A stretch of 64,000 nt of DNA, taken from Sinomonas atrocyanea (GTDB lineage: Bacteria; Actinomycetota; Actinomycetes; Actinomycetales; Micrococcaceae). Position numbers and translations under genes: made by a program. The stretch lies in NCBI RefSeq assembly GCF_001577305.1, contig NZ_CP014518.1, positions 4,216,001 through 4,280,000 of the forward strand. Direction: 5' to 3'. This document shows, in pieces, positions 9,230-18,567 of this stretch. Under the pieces are notes generated by a model. The model had not been told where the DNA came from, did not search any database, and was given only the letters and a program-made list of their open reading frames with translations. The stretch's first letter is position 1. Each line of letters starts with the position of its first letter.

Positions 9230-10111
9230 TCACTCCACGGCGGGAGCCGAGGCCTCCTCGGGCCGGGCCTGCGAGCGCGGACGCCGGAAGGTCAGCAGGA
9301 ACGCGACCACGGCCGCGATGAACAGCAGGCCGGAGACCCAGGTGTTGACCCGGAGGCCGAGGATGAGGTTGGCGTAGTCCGAGCGCATGAGCTCGAAGAC
9401 GAACCGCCCGGCCGTGTAGACCGCGACGTAGAGGGCGAGCACGCTCCCGGCGCCGAGCCGAACCTTCCGGTCGAGCCAGATGATCGCGGCCGCGGTCACG
9501 AGGCACCAGATCGACTCGTAGAGGAAGGTGGGCTGGAAGTACCCGAGCACCACCGGGTTGCCGGCGGCGTCCGTGACGGCCCGGCCCGTGGAGAGGTCCA
9601 TCTGGTGGATCTGCAGCCCCCAGGGCAGCGTGGTCGGGTCGCCGTAGAGCTCGTTGTTGAACCAGTTGCCCCACCGGCCGATCCCCTGCGCGGCGAGCAC
9701 CCCGGGGGCCACGGCGTCGGCGAAGCCGAGGAAGGAGGCGCCGGCGCGGCGACAGCCGATCCACACGCCCACCGCGCCGAGCGCCACGGCGCCCCAGATG
9801 CCGAGGCCGCCGTCCCAGATGGCGAACGCGTTCCACGGGTTCTTCCCGGGCAGGAAATACAGCTCGGGGTCAGTGATGACGTGGTAGATGCGTCCGCCCA
9901 CGATCCCGAAGGGCACGGCCCACAGGCTGATGTCGATCGCCTCGCCGGGCCGCCCGCCCCGCTGCCGCCACCGGCGTGCCGTGATCCACACGGCGACGGC
10001 GATGCCGAGCATGATGCACAGGGCATAGAAGTGGATGGTCAGCGGTCCGAGATGGAAGCCGCTCACGGTGGGGGACGGGAAATAGGCCGGGACCGACACG
10101 CTCGCGCTCAC
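9230..10111 (-). CDS. lgt: Prolipoprotein diacylglyceryl transferase
   Basis: A 293-aa polytopic membrane enzyme that transfers diacylglycerol from phosphatidylglycerol to the lipobox cysteine of prelipoproteins, the first step of lipoprotein maturation. The Lgt signature GRWGNWFNNELYG lies near the middle. The N-terminal IHFYALCIMLG helix and the GGRIYHV segment also match the family. Seven TM helices are expected. The start is GTG at 10111. It sits 46 bp after the LysR gene on the same strand; lgt usually has other neighbours, so the two need not be functionally linked. Confidence 0.95.
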   Translation of the reverse strand: MSASVSVPAYFPSPTVSGFHLGPLTIHFYALCIMLGIAVAVWITARRWRQRGGRPGEAIDISLWAVPFGIVGGRIYHVITDPELYFLPGKNPWNAFAIWDGGLGIWGAVALGAVGVWIGCRRAGASFLGFADAVAPGVLAAQGIGRWGNWFNNELYGDPTTLPWGLQIHQMDLSTGRAVTDAAGNPVVLGYFQPTFLYESIWCLVTAAAIIWLDRKVRLGAGSVLALYVAVYTAGRFVFELMRSDYANLILGLRVNTWVSGLLFIAAVVAFLLTFRRPRSQARPEEASAPAVE

Positions 10112-10157
10112 CGCCGGATCCTACCAATTCCAGATGGCCGGCACCTGGCCAGCGGGG

Positions 10158-11051
10158 TCACGCCGGCGTGGGCAGCACCTGCTCGGCGACCTCGAGCACG
10201 TGCGGCAGCACGCGGGAGGGGTTGGCGGGGGCCCACGCGAGCCCGTGCTGGAGGTAGGGCTGGGGGCCGGAAAGCGGGACGTACACCGCCCCGTGCGGCA
10301 GGATGTCGCTCATGCCCTCGCTCACGAGGCTCACGCCCATCCCGGCGGCGACGAACGTGAGGATCATGAACGGGTCGCCGATCGTCTGCACCACGCGGGG
10401 CCTGAACCCCGCGGCGACGCAGGCTGCCGTGGCCGTGCGCTCGAGGTCCGAGCCGCCGCCGGAGGGCATCATGATGAAGTCCTCCTCGCGCAGCTCGGCG
10501 AGGTCGAGCGCGGCGCGCTGGGCGAGGGGGTGGTCCACGGGCACGACGGCGCCGAGCGCCTCCCGCGCGATCAGGCGGGAGGCGAGCGGGGACGGGTCGA
10601 GCGGGAGTCCCACGAACGCCAGGTCGAGCGTTCCCTGCATGAGCTGCGCGACGGCGTCGCCCGTCACCACGCGGCCCTGCAGCGAGAGGACCACGTCCGG
10701 GTAGCGGCGGCGCAGCGCCCGGGTGAGCCGCGGGAGGGTGCGGTGGTTGATGGCGCCGGTGAAGCTCATGGTCAGGTGCCCGTAGACGGTCCCCACCGAG
10801 GCGTGGGCGGCCTGCCGGGCGACCTCGAGCTCGTCCAGGGCGCGGTAGGCGTGCGGCAGGAGGGAGCGGCCGGCGGGGGTGAGGGCCACGCTGCGCGTGC
10901 TGCGGTCGAACAGCGGCACGCCCATGTCCTTCTCGAGCTTGCGGATGGTCTGGCTCAGCGGCGACTGGGCCATGTGCAGCCGCGTGGCCGCGCGCCCGAA
11001 GTGCAGCTCCTCGGCCACCGCGACGAACGCCTCGAGCCACCTGATCTCCAC
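10158..11051 (-). CDS. LysR-family transcriptional regulator
   Basis: A 297-aa LTTR. The N-terminal winged HTH begins EIRWLEAFVAVAEELHFGRAA with the recognition helix in MAQSPLSQTIRKLE. The effector domain shows typical strand patterns (LDLAFVGLP, GVSLVSEGM). The GTG start at 11051 gives the standard LTTR length; a TTG at 11063 in frame is an alternative. It is transcribed divergently from the YciI/alcohol dehydrogenase/flavoprotein operon, whose likely activator or repressor it is, with a shared 409-bp intergenic region holding a perfect 6-bp dyad. Confidence 0.88.
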   Translation of the reverse strand: MEIRWLEAFVAVAEELHFGRAATRLHMAQSPLSQTIRKLEKDMGVPLFDRSTRSVALTPAGRSLLPHAYRALDELEVARQAAHASVGTVYGHLTMSFTGAINHRTLPRLTRALRRRYPDVVLSLQGRVVTGDAVAQLMQGTLDLAFVGLPLDPSPLASRLIAREALGAVVPVDHPLAQRAALDLAELREEDFIMMPSGGGSDLERTATAACVAAGFRPRVVQTIGDPFMILTFVAAGMGVSLVSEGMSDILPHGAVYVPLSGPQPYLQHGLAWAPANPSRVLPHVLEVAEQVLPTPA

Positions 11052-11460
11052 GGGCCCATTCAAGCACCTGCCAGGGGGCTCTCCCCGCGGGAGGCCCGGG
11101 CGCGCCCCGTGGATTTCGGGACCGGAGCGAGCCGGGAACTCGCGTGCAACTGGGGGGAGGAGCCGGGTGCACGGGCAAGCGCCCGCAGGGCTGCGTCTTC
11201 GCCCAGACGTCCGGCCGCGTCGCCGCGGTGGGCGGGAGGGCAACCTGCGAGGTGATCCGCGAGCGGCTCGGTGCGCGGGCCGCGCTGGGCACCCTCGTGA
11301 CGCCCTTTCCTGGTGAGGGGAGACGTGTCGGGGATGCCGGAGGCGCGGTCCGCGCCTGGAGTGTCGATCCCATTCATTGGGATGCTGCCTCCGGACCCGG
11401 GATCCGGCCCAGCAGACTGAGCGGGACCAAGCCCACCCCCTCGAGAACCCCGGAGGACCC
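11052..11460. promoter_or_regulatory. Divergent control region between LysR and yciI operon
   Basis: 409 bp without a convincing gene. The clearest element is the inverted repeat ATCCCA-N5-TGGGAT at 11367-11383, about 80 bp before the yciI start and a candidate LysR or other operator. A good Shine-Dalgarno (GGAGG) sits just before 11461. The rest has only GC-driven open frames. Confidence 0.4.
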
Positions 11461-11772
11461 ATGGCGCTCTTCGCCGTCACCTACGAGTACACTGACGCGC
11501 CCCGGCAACGGGACGCCCACCGCCCCGAGCACGTCGCCTTCCTGTCCGGCCTCCACGAATCCGGGCGCCTCGTCGTCTCAGGCCCGGCCGACGGCGGCAC
11601 CCGGGCGCTTCTGGTCTTCTCAGGGGAATCGGCGGACGACGTCGCGGCCCTCCTCGACGACGACCCGTTCCGCCGGGAGGGGCTGATCGCTCGCCGGACG
11701 GTCTCGGCCTGGAGCCCGTTCTTCGGCAAGGAGCGGCTGGACCCCGCTCCTGCCGAGGAGCCGGCCCGATGA
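11461..11772 (+). CDS. YciI family protein
   Basis: A 103-aa small protein of the YCII/ferredoxin-like dimeric fold, with the family pattern of an N-terminal strand (FAVTYEYTD), a conserved His (RPEHVAFL) and the C-terminal DDDPF...GL segment. YciI proteins are proposed small lyases or dehalogenase-like enzymes attached to catabolic operons. A GGAGGA Shine-Dalgarno sits 3 nt before the ATG. The stop overlaps the start of the alcohol dehydrogenase gene (ATGA), giving a coupled three-gene operon. Confidence 0.85.
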   Translation: MALFAVTYEYTDAPRQRDAHRPEHVAFLSGLHESGRLVVSGPADGGTRALLVFSGESADDVAALLDDDPFRREGLIARRTVSAWSPFFGKERLDPAPAEEPAR

Positions 11773-12863
11773 GGCTCGCCCGCACCGTCGCGGCCGAGAC
11801 GATCCGCTACGAGGAGGCGCCGATCCCCGCGCCCGAGCCGGGACGCGGCGTCGTGCGCGTGCGGAGCGTGACGCTGTGCGGCACCGACGCGCACATCTGG
11901 GAGGACGACTACGCGACCGAGCTGCCGATCGTCCAGGGCCACGAGTTCTCGGCGACGATCACGCGGCTGCATCCGCAGGACGAGGGCGGTCCGTTCGCGG
12001 TGGGCGACGACGTGGTGGTCTCGCCCTTCGCGGCCTGCGGCCGCTGCTACGCCTGCACGATCCGGAGGCCCAACGCCTGCGCTCACATGAGCGTGTACGG
12101 CTGCTATGACGACGACGGGGCGCTCGCCGAGTTCATGCTCGTCCCGCTCGCCCGGACCCGCCGGATCCCCGAGAGCCTGCCCGTGGACCTGGCGCCGCTG
12201 TGGGAGCCGGTCTCGATCTCGCTCCAGGCGGTCCGCCGCGGCCGGGCCCAGCGCGGGGAGCGCGTGCTCGTGAGCGGAGCGGGGCCCATAGGGCTCTTCG
12301 CGCTGCTCGCCCTGCGCGAGGCGGGGTGCAGCGTCACGGTGCTCGACACCGACACAGAGCGCCTCGGCCTCGCGGCCGGGCTCGGCGCCGCCCACGCGTT
12401 GGCCGTGGAGCGGGGGTTCCCCGACGTCGCCCACCGCGCGGTCCTCGATGCCTGGACCGACGGACAGGGCCCCTCCCTCGTCATCGACGCAACCGGAGCC
12501 CCCGCCTCGCTCGCTACGGCAGTGGACCTCGTGGCCCCCGCCGGGCGAGTGGTCGCGGTCGGCATCAGCGACCGCGAGCTCACCCTGTCCATGCGCTCGC
12601 TGCCCATCAAGGAAATCGACCTGCTCGGCTCGCGCAACTCCCTGCATCTCGACGACGCGCTCGCGCTCCTGGACCGCAACCAGGACGCGTGCCGGCCCCT
12701 CATCACCCACCGCTTCGGCTTCGACGAGCTCGACGGCGCCTTCCGGCTCCTGCGCGACCGCACCCAGCGGGTCGGCAAGATCGCGGTCGACCTGCCGGCC
12801 GCGGCCCCCGACCGCAGCGCCCGGGATGCCACTGCGCTCTGCGCCCGAGGCGGCCGCTCGTGA
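11769..12863 (+). CDS. Zinc-dependent alcohol dehydrogenase (MDR family)
   Basis: A 364-aa medium-chain dehydrogenase. The catalytic zinc site is visible as LCGTD and GHE. The structural zinc loop has all four cysteines (CGRCYACTIRRPNAC), and the cofactor fold has SGAGPIGLFALL with VLDTD, suggesting NAD. It resembles threonine/sorbitol/polyol dehydrogenases. It is coupled to yciI upstream (ATGA) and to the flavoprotein gene downstream (GTGA), so it probably oxidises a hydroxyl before or after the flavoprotein acts on the ring. The substrate is unknown. Confidence 0.87.
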   Translation: MRLARTVAAETIRYEEAPIPAPEPGRGVVRVRSVTLCGTDAHIWEDDYATELPIVQGHEFSATITRLHPQDEGGPFAVGDDVVVSPFAACGRCYACTIRRPNACAHMSVYGCYDDDGALAEFMLVPLARTRRIPESLPVDLAPLWEPVSISLQAVRRGRAQRGERVLVSGAGPIGLFALLALREAGCSVTVLDTDTERLGLAAGLGAAHALAVERGFPDVAHRAVLDAWTDGQGPSLVIDATGAPASLATAVDLVAPAGRVVAVGISDRELTLSMRSLPIKEIDLLGSRNSLHLDDALALLDRNQDACRPLITHRFGFDELDGAFRLLRDRTQRVGKIAVDLPAAAPDRSARDATALCARGGRS

Positions 12864-14527
12864 CCGCGCCCTTCCTGACCCCCGTCGCCGAGCTGGCTCC
12901 GGCCTACGACCTCGCGGTCATGGGCTCCGGCGCCGCGGGGCTCGTGGCGGCGTGCCGGGCCGCCGCGGCGGGGCTGCGCGTCGTCGTCCTCGAGAAGGCC
13001 TCCCGGCTCGGCGGGACCAGTGCCACGGGCGGCGGCGTGATCTGGGCGCCCGACAACCCACTCATGTCCCCCGGCACCGACTCGCCCGGGCGCGCCGCGG
13101 CATACCTGCGTGCGGCCACGGAGGGAGCGATGACGGAGGAGGAGATCGACTGGTACCTGCGCACCTCGCGCAGGGCCATCGAGTTCCTCGACCGGGAGAC
13201 CCATGTTGCGCTCAGGCCCCTCGACCGGCCGGACTACCACATGGAGTGGCCCGGCGCCGTGGCAGCGGGCCGCAGCCTTGACAACGACCCCTTCAACCCG
13301 GCCGACTTCCCCGGCGCCCCCGGCCTCGCCGAGGCCCTTCGGCCGCCCACCTACCTGCCGCTCATCTCGATGAACGAGCGCGACCACCTCCACGGCGCCT
13401 CCCCCGATCCGTCCTTGCTCCAGCGGCGCGCCGTCGCCGGGGTGCGCACCATGGGCGGGGCGCTCGTCGGCACCCTGATCGCCACCGCGCTCGAGCGCGG
13501 CGTGCACCTCGCCGTCTCGGCCCCCGTGACCGGGTTCGAGGCGCACGACGGCGAGGGCTGGCTCGTGCGCATCGGCGACGGTAGCGCACAGCCCGCCACG
13601 CTCGAGGTCCACGACGTCCTCATCGCCTCCGGCGGGTTCGAACGCAACGAGGCCCTCGCGGGCTCGCTCCTGAGGTTCCCCATCACCCCCATCGGCGCGC
13701 CGTCCAACACCGGCGACGGGCTGCTCCTCGGGCTCAGGGCTGGTGCCATGCTCGCCCAGACGGGGGCGATCTGGGGCGTTCCCGTGATCGCCCCCGACGG
13801 CTGGGAATACGACGGCGCGCCGACCGGCCGTATGGGCAACGTCGAGATGACCCTGCCCGGCTCCATCACGGTCAACGCGGCGGGGCGCCGGTTCGTGAAC
13901 GAGGCCATGAACTACCACGACCTCTCCCGGGTCTTCGCGAACGTGGACTCGGGCACATCGAAGCCCGCGAACAGCCCTGCGTGGCTCGTGTTCGATGCCG
14001 CCTACCGGTCGCGGTACCCCGTGGCCGGGAGCCCGGTCGGGACGGTGCCGGAGTGGATGCACCGGGCCGAGACCCTCGCCGGGCTCGCCGAGGCGATCGG
14101 AGTGGACGCCACGGCCCTCGCCGTGACGGTGCGGAGGTTCAACGCCGACGCCCGGGCGGGGGTCGACGCGGAGTTCGGCCGGGGCTCCACCGAGCAGGAC
14201 CGGCACCTCGGCGACCCGGCGGTCGGGCCCAACCCGTGCCTTGCCCCGCTCGAGACGGCGCCGTTCTTCGCGGTGCGCCTCCACGCCGGGGCGCTCGGCA
14301 CCGCAGGCGGCCTCGCGACGGACCTCGACGGCCGCGTCCTCACGCCGGGGGGTGAGCCCATCCCGGGCCTGTACGCGGCGGGGAACTGCTCCGCCACCGT
14401 GTTCAAGGACGCCTACCCGGGCGGCGGTGCAACCCTGGGCTCGGCGGTCACCAAGGCGTTCGCCGCCGCCTCGCATCTCGTAGAACGGCGGGCCTCCTAC
14501 CGTCGCATCCACGCCCCCACACCGTAG
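12860..14527 (+). CDS. FAD-dependent oxidoreductase, KSTD/fumarate-reductase-like
   Basis: A 555-aa FAD_binding_2 flavoprotein, paralogous to the one at 133-1908. It has GSGAAG near residue 18, EKASRLGGTSATGGG near 45, and the C-terminal YAAGNCSATVFKDAYPGGG closing segment. It would introduce a double bond next to a carbonyl. The GTG start at 12860 overlaps the upstream stop (GTGA). Its last 31 nt overlap the convergent IclR gene, so transcription of the two can interfere. Two such flavoproteins, each next to NAD-dependent alcohol dehydrogenases, suggest parallel pathways for related cyclic substrates. Confidence 0.87.
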   Translation: MTAPFLTPVAELAPAYDLAVMGSGAAGLVAACRAAAAGLRVVVLEKASRLGGTSATGGGVIWAPDNPLMSPGTDSPGRAAAYLRAATEGAMTEEEIDWYLRTSRRAIEFLDRETHVALRPLDRPDYHMEWPGAVAAGRSLDNDPFNPADFPGAPGLAEALRPPTYLPLISMNERDHLHGASPDPSLLQRRAVAGVRTMGGALVGTLIATALERGVHLAVSAPVTGFEAHDGEGWLVRIGDGSAQPATLEVHDVLIASGGFERNEALAGSLLRFPITPIGAPSNTGDGLLLGLRAGAMLAQTGAIWGVPVIAPDGWEYDGAPTGRMGNVEMTLPGSITVNAAGRRFVNEAMNYHDLSRVFANVDSGTSKPANSPAWLVFDAAYRSRYPVAGSPVGTVPEWMHRAETLAGLAEAIGVDATALAVTVRRFNADARAGVDAEFGRGSTEQDRHLGDPAVGPNPCLAPLETAPFFAVRLHAGALGTAGGLATDLDGRVLTPGGEPIPGLYAAGNCSATVFKDAYPGGGATLGSAVTKAFAAASHLVERRASYRRIHAPTP

Positions 14528-15294
14528 GGGCGGCGCTCGGCACCCATGGCCCGGGACAGGCCGCGGCCAGCGGCCACGAGGACCGGCAGCACGAGCTCGG
14601 CGCGGTCCTCGTCGCGTGGCATGACCACCGAGACCGCCCCGATCACGGCCCGTCCGGCGCCGAAGACCGGCACCGCGTAGCCCACGTTGTCCTCGCCGAG
14701 GGCGCCCACGAGCCGGCTGTAGCCGGTGCGGCGCACCTCGGCGAGGGTCGCGCGGAGGTGCGGGCCGGCGTCGTGCGCCGAGGGCTCCGGAGAGGCGGCA
14801 GCAGCGGCGATCACGCGCTCGCGCACTCCGGGCTCCTCGTGGGCGAGGATGGCGAGGCCGGTCGAGGTGCCGGTCAGGGCCAGACGGGCCGCAACCTCGC
14901 CGAGGTTCCCCTCGGCGTTGCCGTGCCGGTCGAGGCGCTCGATGTACAGGACGGTGCCGCTCTCGAGGTCGGGGACGGCGAGGGAGACGTGCTGGCGGAC
15001 GGCGGCGTGGACGCCCTCGAGGAACGGCAGGCCGCGGCGGCGGAACTCCTCGAGCGGGTTGGAGCGGGCGGCCAGCTCCCACATCCGCGCCCCCACCGCG
15101 AACCGGCCGTCCTCAGTGCGCGCCAGGAGCCCTTCTGCGGCGAGCCCGGCGGCGAGACGGTACGCCGTGGACGTCGAGAGGCCAGTGGCGCGGGCCAGCT
15201 CGGCCGAGGTGAGGGCCGGGCGCTCACGGGTGAAGGCCTCCATCACGCGCACCACGCGACGGATCACTGATTCGCCTGACGCGCTGTTGGCCAT
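14497..15294 (-). CDS. IclR-family transcriptional regulator
   Basis: A 265-aa IclR protein with an N-terminal winged helix (VMEAFTRERPALTSAELARATGLSTSTAYRLAAGL) and a C-terminal effector domain (SGTVLYIERLD, AVSVVMPR). It is convergent with, and overlaps by 31 nt, the flavoprotein gene, and is divergent from the MFS gene starting 23 bp away. It may control either. The very short gap to the MFS start means both promoters must overlap the neighbouring coding region or produce leaderless mRNAs. Confidence 0.86.
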   Translation of the reverse strand: MANSASGESVIRRVVRVMEAFTRERPALTSAELARATGLSTSTAYRLAAGLAAEGLLARTEDGRFAVGARMWELAARSNPLEEFRRRGLPFLEGVHAAVRQHVSLAVPDLESGTVLYIERLDRHGNAEGNLGEVAARLALTGTSTGLAILAHEEPGVRERVIAAAAASPEPSAHDAGPHLRATLAEVRRTGYSRLVGALGEDNVGYAVPVFGAGRAVIGAVSVVMPRDEDRAELVLPVLVAAGRGLSRAMGAERRPYGVGAWMRR

Positions 15295-15317
15295 GGCTCC
15301 AGCCTAGGCTTGAGGCC

Positions 15318-16496
15318 GTGGCAGTGACCAAGGAAGGCGCGCAGCAGACAGCGCCGGGCACCATCCCGGACCGGGTGCTGATGTCGATCGGCTTCCTGTC
15401 CTTCTTCGACCGGTTCGCCACGCCCCCGATGCTCGTGGTCCTCGCGGCCCGCACGGGGCTGACCCTGGCCGAGGCCGTGGGGCTCGTGGCCGCCTACTCG
15501 CTCCTGTACGCGCTCGGGCAGCCGGTGTGGGGGTTCATCAGCGACCGGTTCGGCCGCGTGGCGGTGCTCCGCACGGCGCTGGTGGGCCTGGCCCTCGCGG
15601 CGGTGGCCAGCACCCTGTTCAGCGCGCACGCGCGGCTGCTCGTGGCCCGCTCCGCCGCCGGGCTCATGGCCGGCTGCCTGTACCCGACGCTCCTGACGGT
15701 CATCGGCGACACGCGCAGCGGCGTCGCCAAGGCCCGCGGCCTCTCCGAGCTGCAGGTCTACTCGGCCCTGGGCACCACGGCGGCCACCCTCGCGGCCGGC
15801 AGCATCGCCGCCTTCACCGACTGGCGCGTGGTGTTCGGGCTTCCCGCCCTCGGCTGCCTCGCCCTTCTGGTCCTCCTCCGCCGCGCGCACGACGGCGGCA
15901 CGCACCGCCGCGGGCCCGTCGACTTCCGCGCGGCCTTCTCGGGCGCCGCGCTCGGGGTGTACGGGGTAGCGGTGCTCGAGGGCGCCGTGCTCATGGGCGT
16001 CCTGACGTACTTCGTGCCTGCCCTGCAGCACGCGGACGTGCCGATCGCCCTCGCCGGCGTGCTCGCGGCCGGGTACGGCGTCGGGGTGATCGCGGGCGCA
16101 CGGCTCATGCGCCGGCTCGTGCAGCGCCTCTCCCGCACGCGGCTCATGGGGCTGGGCGGGACGGTCCTGCTCGCCGGGTACGCGGCGTCGTCGGTCGCGC
16201 AGAATCCGGTGACGATCACGGCCACCGCGGTCCTCGTCGGCGCCTCGAACGCGATCCTGCACTCCTCGCTGCAGGGCTGGGCCACCGAGGTCGCGCCCGC
16301 GGCGAGGGCCACGGCGGTGGCCCTGTTCGCGTGCGCGCTGTTCCTCGGCAGCTCGGTGGGCACCTTCCTCACCGCGCCGCTCGCGGACGCCGGCCAGTAC
16401 GGGGCGATCTTCCTGCTCGGGCTCGGCGCCACGGCGGTGCTCATCGCCGTGGTGACGGCCGGGCACGCGGCGTGGGAACGGCGTCGTGCGCGGTGA
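15318..16496 (+). CDS. MFS transporter
   Basis: A 392-aa, 12-TM major facilitator: MSIGFLSFFDRFATPPM in TM1 and the loop motif GFISDRFGRVAVLRT between TM2 and TM3. It resembles sugar/drug or organic-acid facilitators without a clear subfamily. GTG 15318 is used here. GTG 15324 is equally possible, since GAGG lies 8 nt before it but only 2 nt before 15318. It is divergent from the IclR gene, which is a likely regulator. Confidence 0.8.
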   Translation: MAVTKEGAQQTAPGTIPDRVLMSIGFLSFFDRFATPPMLVVLAARTGLTLAEAVGLVAAYSLLYALGQPVWGFISDRFGRVAVLRTALVGLALAAVASTLFSAHARLLVARSAAGLMAGCLYPTLLTVIGDTRSGVAKARGLSELQVYSALGTTAATLAAGSIAAFTDWRVVFGLPALGCLALLVLLRRAHDGGTHRRGPVDFRAAFSGAALGVYGVAVLEGAVLMGVLTYFVPALQHADVPIALAGVLAAGYGVGVIAGARLMRRLVQRLSRTRLMGLGGTVLLAGYAASSVAQNPVTITATAVLVGASNAILHSSLQGWATEVAPAARATAVALFACALFLGSSVGTFLTAPLADAGQYGAIFLLGLGATAVLIAVVTAGHAAWERRRAR

Positions 16497-16528
16497 GGGC
16501 GGCGGCCTTGATGGGCCGGGTGAGTCGG

Positions 16529-16834
16529 TCAGAACGAATCGGGTGAGTCGATCCGCTCCCCGACGGTGATCTGCGGGGCCGCGGTGAGGTCGGCGCCCAC
16601 CGTCCCCATGAAGTCCCGCAGCTGGGGGTCACTGAAGAAGCTCTCGAACTCTTGCGCGGACTCCCACTCGTCGTCAATGAGGATGTAGCCGTTTCCCACT
16701 CCGAAGCGGTGGTGGAGGGCGCCGTGCTCCTTGGCGCTTTCGGCGATTTTCCGGTACTCCTCCGCGCGGTCCTCGAGAGACTTCGTGAAGACGCCCGTGT
16801 CCCCTGGAACCTTGACGGTGACGATGACAGACAT
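16529..16834 (-). CDS. Small conserved protein, ABM-like fold
   Basis: A 101-aa protein starting with a hydrophobic strand (MSVIVTVKVPGDTGVF). A central GNGYILIDDEWESAQEFESFF and DPQLRDFMGTVGAD have the alternating pattern of dimeric alpha-beta barrel (antibiotic biosynthesis monooxygenase-like) proteins. No catalytic residues can be assigned. It is divergent from the cupin gene. Confidence 0.7.
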   Translation of the reverse strand: MSVIVTVKVPGDTGVFTKSLEDRAEEYRKIAESAKEHGALHHRFGVGNGYILIDDEWESAQEFESFFSDPQLRDFMGTVGADLTAAPQITVGERIDSPDSF

Positions 16835-16869
16835 GGCAATCGACCTCCTGCTCAGTGAGACCGGTGCTC

Positions 16870-17301
16870 ATGGTAGGAACCCCGGCACTGGCCTCGAGCA
16901 AGAAGGAGCACGCCAAGAGCACCCATGTGTCCGTCAACGTCGTCACGAGCCTGAACGTGAAGTCCCACGACGATCCGGACGAGAAGCGCCGCCCGGACAA
17001 GTCCGAGATCGACCTGGTCACCGTGGGCGACTACACCATCGGGCGGTTCACCTTCGCCCCCGGCTGGCGCTGGTCGGAGTGCATCAAGCCTGGGGTCGGA
17101 ACCGACAGCTGCCAGAACAACCACGTGGGCTACTGCGTGGCCGGCACCCTCGAGGTCCACCTGACCAACGGCGAGACAGCCACGATCACGGCCGGCAGCT
17201 CGTACACGATCCCGCCTGGCCACGACGCGTGGGTGGTCGGCGACTCGGCGTTCGTGGGGCTCGAGTTCCTCAGCGCGGCGTCCTTCGCGAAGCCTGACTG
17301 A
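16870..17301 (+). CDS. Cupin domain-containing protein
   Basis: A 143-aa single-domain cupin. GYCVAGTLEVHLTNGE and GSSYTIPPGHDAWVVGD are cupin motifs 1 and 2. Only some of the usual metal histidines are evident (HDAW in motif 2), so metal binding is uncertain. ATG 16870 is used; GTG 16855 in frame would add five residues. Neither has a clear ribosome site. It stands alone between divergent and downstream genes; the role is unknown. Confidence 0.75.
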   Translation: MVGTPALASSKKEHAKSTHVSVNVVTSLNVKSHDDPDEKRRPDKSEIDLVTVGDYTIGRFTFAPGWRWSECIKPGVGTDSCQNNHVGYCVAGTLEVHLTNGETATITAGSSYTIPPGHDAWVVGDSAFVGLEFLSAASFAKPD

Positions 17302-17371
17302 CCCGGCCTAATCTCCGACGCCGACGGCCCGGCATTTGACGCTGCCGGTCCGGCGCGGAAATCTTGGCAGC

Positions 17372-18460
17372 ATGCCTGCCGAGAAGCTCTTCACCCCCGT
17401 CGACATCCGGGGCGTCCATGTCCGGAACCGCCTGTGGGTCTCGCCCATGTGCCAATACTCCGTCGAGGAATGGGACGGGGTGCCCACCGACTGGCACCTC
17501 GCCCACCTCGGCTCCCTCGCCCGCGGCGGCGCCGGCCTCGTGATGACCGAGGCCACCGCGGTCAACCCCGAGGGGCGGATCACCAACTGGGACACGGGGA
17601 TCTGGAACGACACCCAGGCGGACGCGTGGCGCCGGATCGTCGGCTTCATCCACTCGCAGGGTGCCACCGCCGCGATGCAGCTCGCCCACGCGGGCCGGAA
17701 GGCCTCGACGTTCCGGGAGTGGAGCGGGAAGGGCAGCCAGGCGGTCGAGGACGGCGGCTGGGAGACCGTGGCGCCGTCCGCCGTCGCCTTCGACGGCTAC
17801 GCCACCCCCCGCGAGCTGACCGTGGAGGAGATCAAGGGCATCGTCGCCGACTTCGCCGCCGCGGCGCGCCGGGCCCTGGATGCGGGGTTCGACGGACTCG
17901 AGATCCACGGCGCCCACGGCTACCTCGTGCACCAGTTCCTCTCCCCGCTCTCCAACCTGCGCACCGACGAGTACGGCGGCAGCCTCGAGAACCGCGCCCG
18001 GATCCTGCTCGAGATCGTCCGGGCCCTGCGCGCCGAGGCGGGCGACGCCGTCCCCCTCCTCGTGCGCCTCTCGGCCACGGACTGGGTGGACGGCGGCTGG
18101 AACCTTGAGGACACGATCACCGTGGCCGGATGGGCCGCGGCGGCGGGCGCGGACTGGTTCGACCTGTCCTCCGGCGGCCTCGTGGCCCGGGCCAGCATCC
18201 CGGTCAAGCCCATGTACCAGGTGGGCTTCGCCACCGCCGTCCGCGAGGGCACCGGGATGCCGGTGAACGCGGTCGGCCTCATCACCACGCCGCAGGAGGC
18301 CGCCCAGATCGTCGGCAACGACGAGGCCGATGCCGTCATGGTGGCCCGCGAGTTCCTCCGCGATCCGCACTTCGGCCTGCGGGCCGCCCACGAGCTCGGC
18401 GTCGAGCTGGACTACTGGCCGCCGCAGTACACGCGCGCGGCCTGGCGCACGGGGGCCTAG
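17372..18460 (+). CDS. namA: NADPH dehydrogenase, old yellow enzyme class II (NamA/YqjM type)
   Basis: A 362-aa FMN ene-reductase that reduces activated C=C bonds of enones and nitro-olefins with NADPH. Class II signatures are seen: Cys in SPMCQYS near residue 25, the His-His active-site pair in HGAHGYLVHQFLSPLSNLR near 170, and RTDEYGGSLENR. ATG 17372 gives the usual length. TTGACG (17336-17341) with AAATCT 17 nt later (17359-17364) could be a promoter with almost no leader. It is followed by a hairpin at 18513-18540. Confidence 0.9.
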   Translation: MPAEKLFTPVDIRGVHVRNRLWVSPMCQYSVEEWDGVPTDWHLAHLGSLARGGAGLVMTEATAVNPEGRITNWDTGIWNDTQADAWRRIVGFIHSQGATAAMQLAHAGRKASTFREWSGKGSQAVEDGGWETVAPSAVAFDGYATPRELTVEEIKGIVADFAAAARRALDAGFDGLEIHGAHGYLVHQFLSPLSNLRTDEYGGSLENRARILLEIVRALRAEAGDAVPLLVRLSATDWVDGGWNLEDTITVAGWAAAAGADWFDLSSGGLVARASIPVKPMYQVGFATAVREGTGMPVNAVGLITTPQEAAQIVGNDEADAVMVAREFLRDPHFGLRAAHELGVELDYWPPQYTRAAWRTGA

Positions 18461-18512
18461 TTCCCGCGGTCCCGGTCGGGCCGTCCGCTCCTGCCCTGAT
18501 GGGCCGCTGACC

Positions 18513-18540
18513 GTCGGCGTGTCGTCCGGGACGCGCCGAC
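18513..18540 (+). terminator. Hairpin downstream of the NamA-type gene
   Basis: 11-nt arms GTCGGCGTGTC/GACGCGCCGAC pair with one G-T wobble around a 6-nt loop, 52 nt after the OYE stop. There is no T-tract. The upstream TGATGGGCCGC motif recurs in related form in the hairpin at 46360-46448. Confidence 0.45.
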
Positions 18541-18567
18541 CAGCTGGCCCGGTCCGGGGCCCAAACT

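Noticed and set aside
9230..11051. Functional link between lgt and the LysR gene
   Set aside because: They are codirectional and close, but the LysR lies divergent to a catabolic operon, the usual sign of its target, and lgt is a housekeeping gene.
12104..15082. A 992-aa open frame on the minus strand
   Set aside because: Arg/Pro/Gly-rich with no family motifs; antisense to the alcohol dehydrogenase and flavoprotein genes, a product of very high GC.
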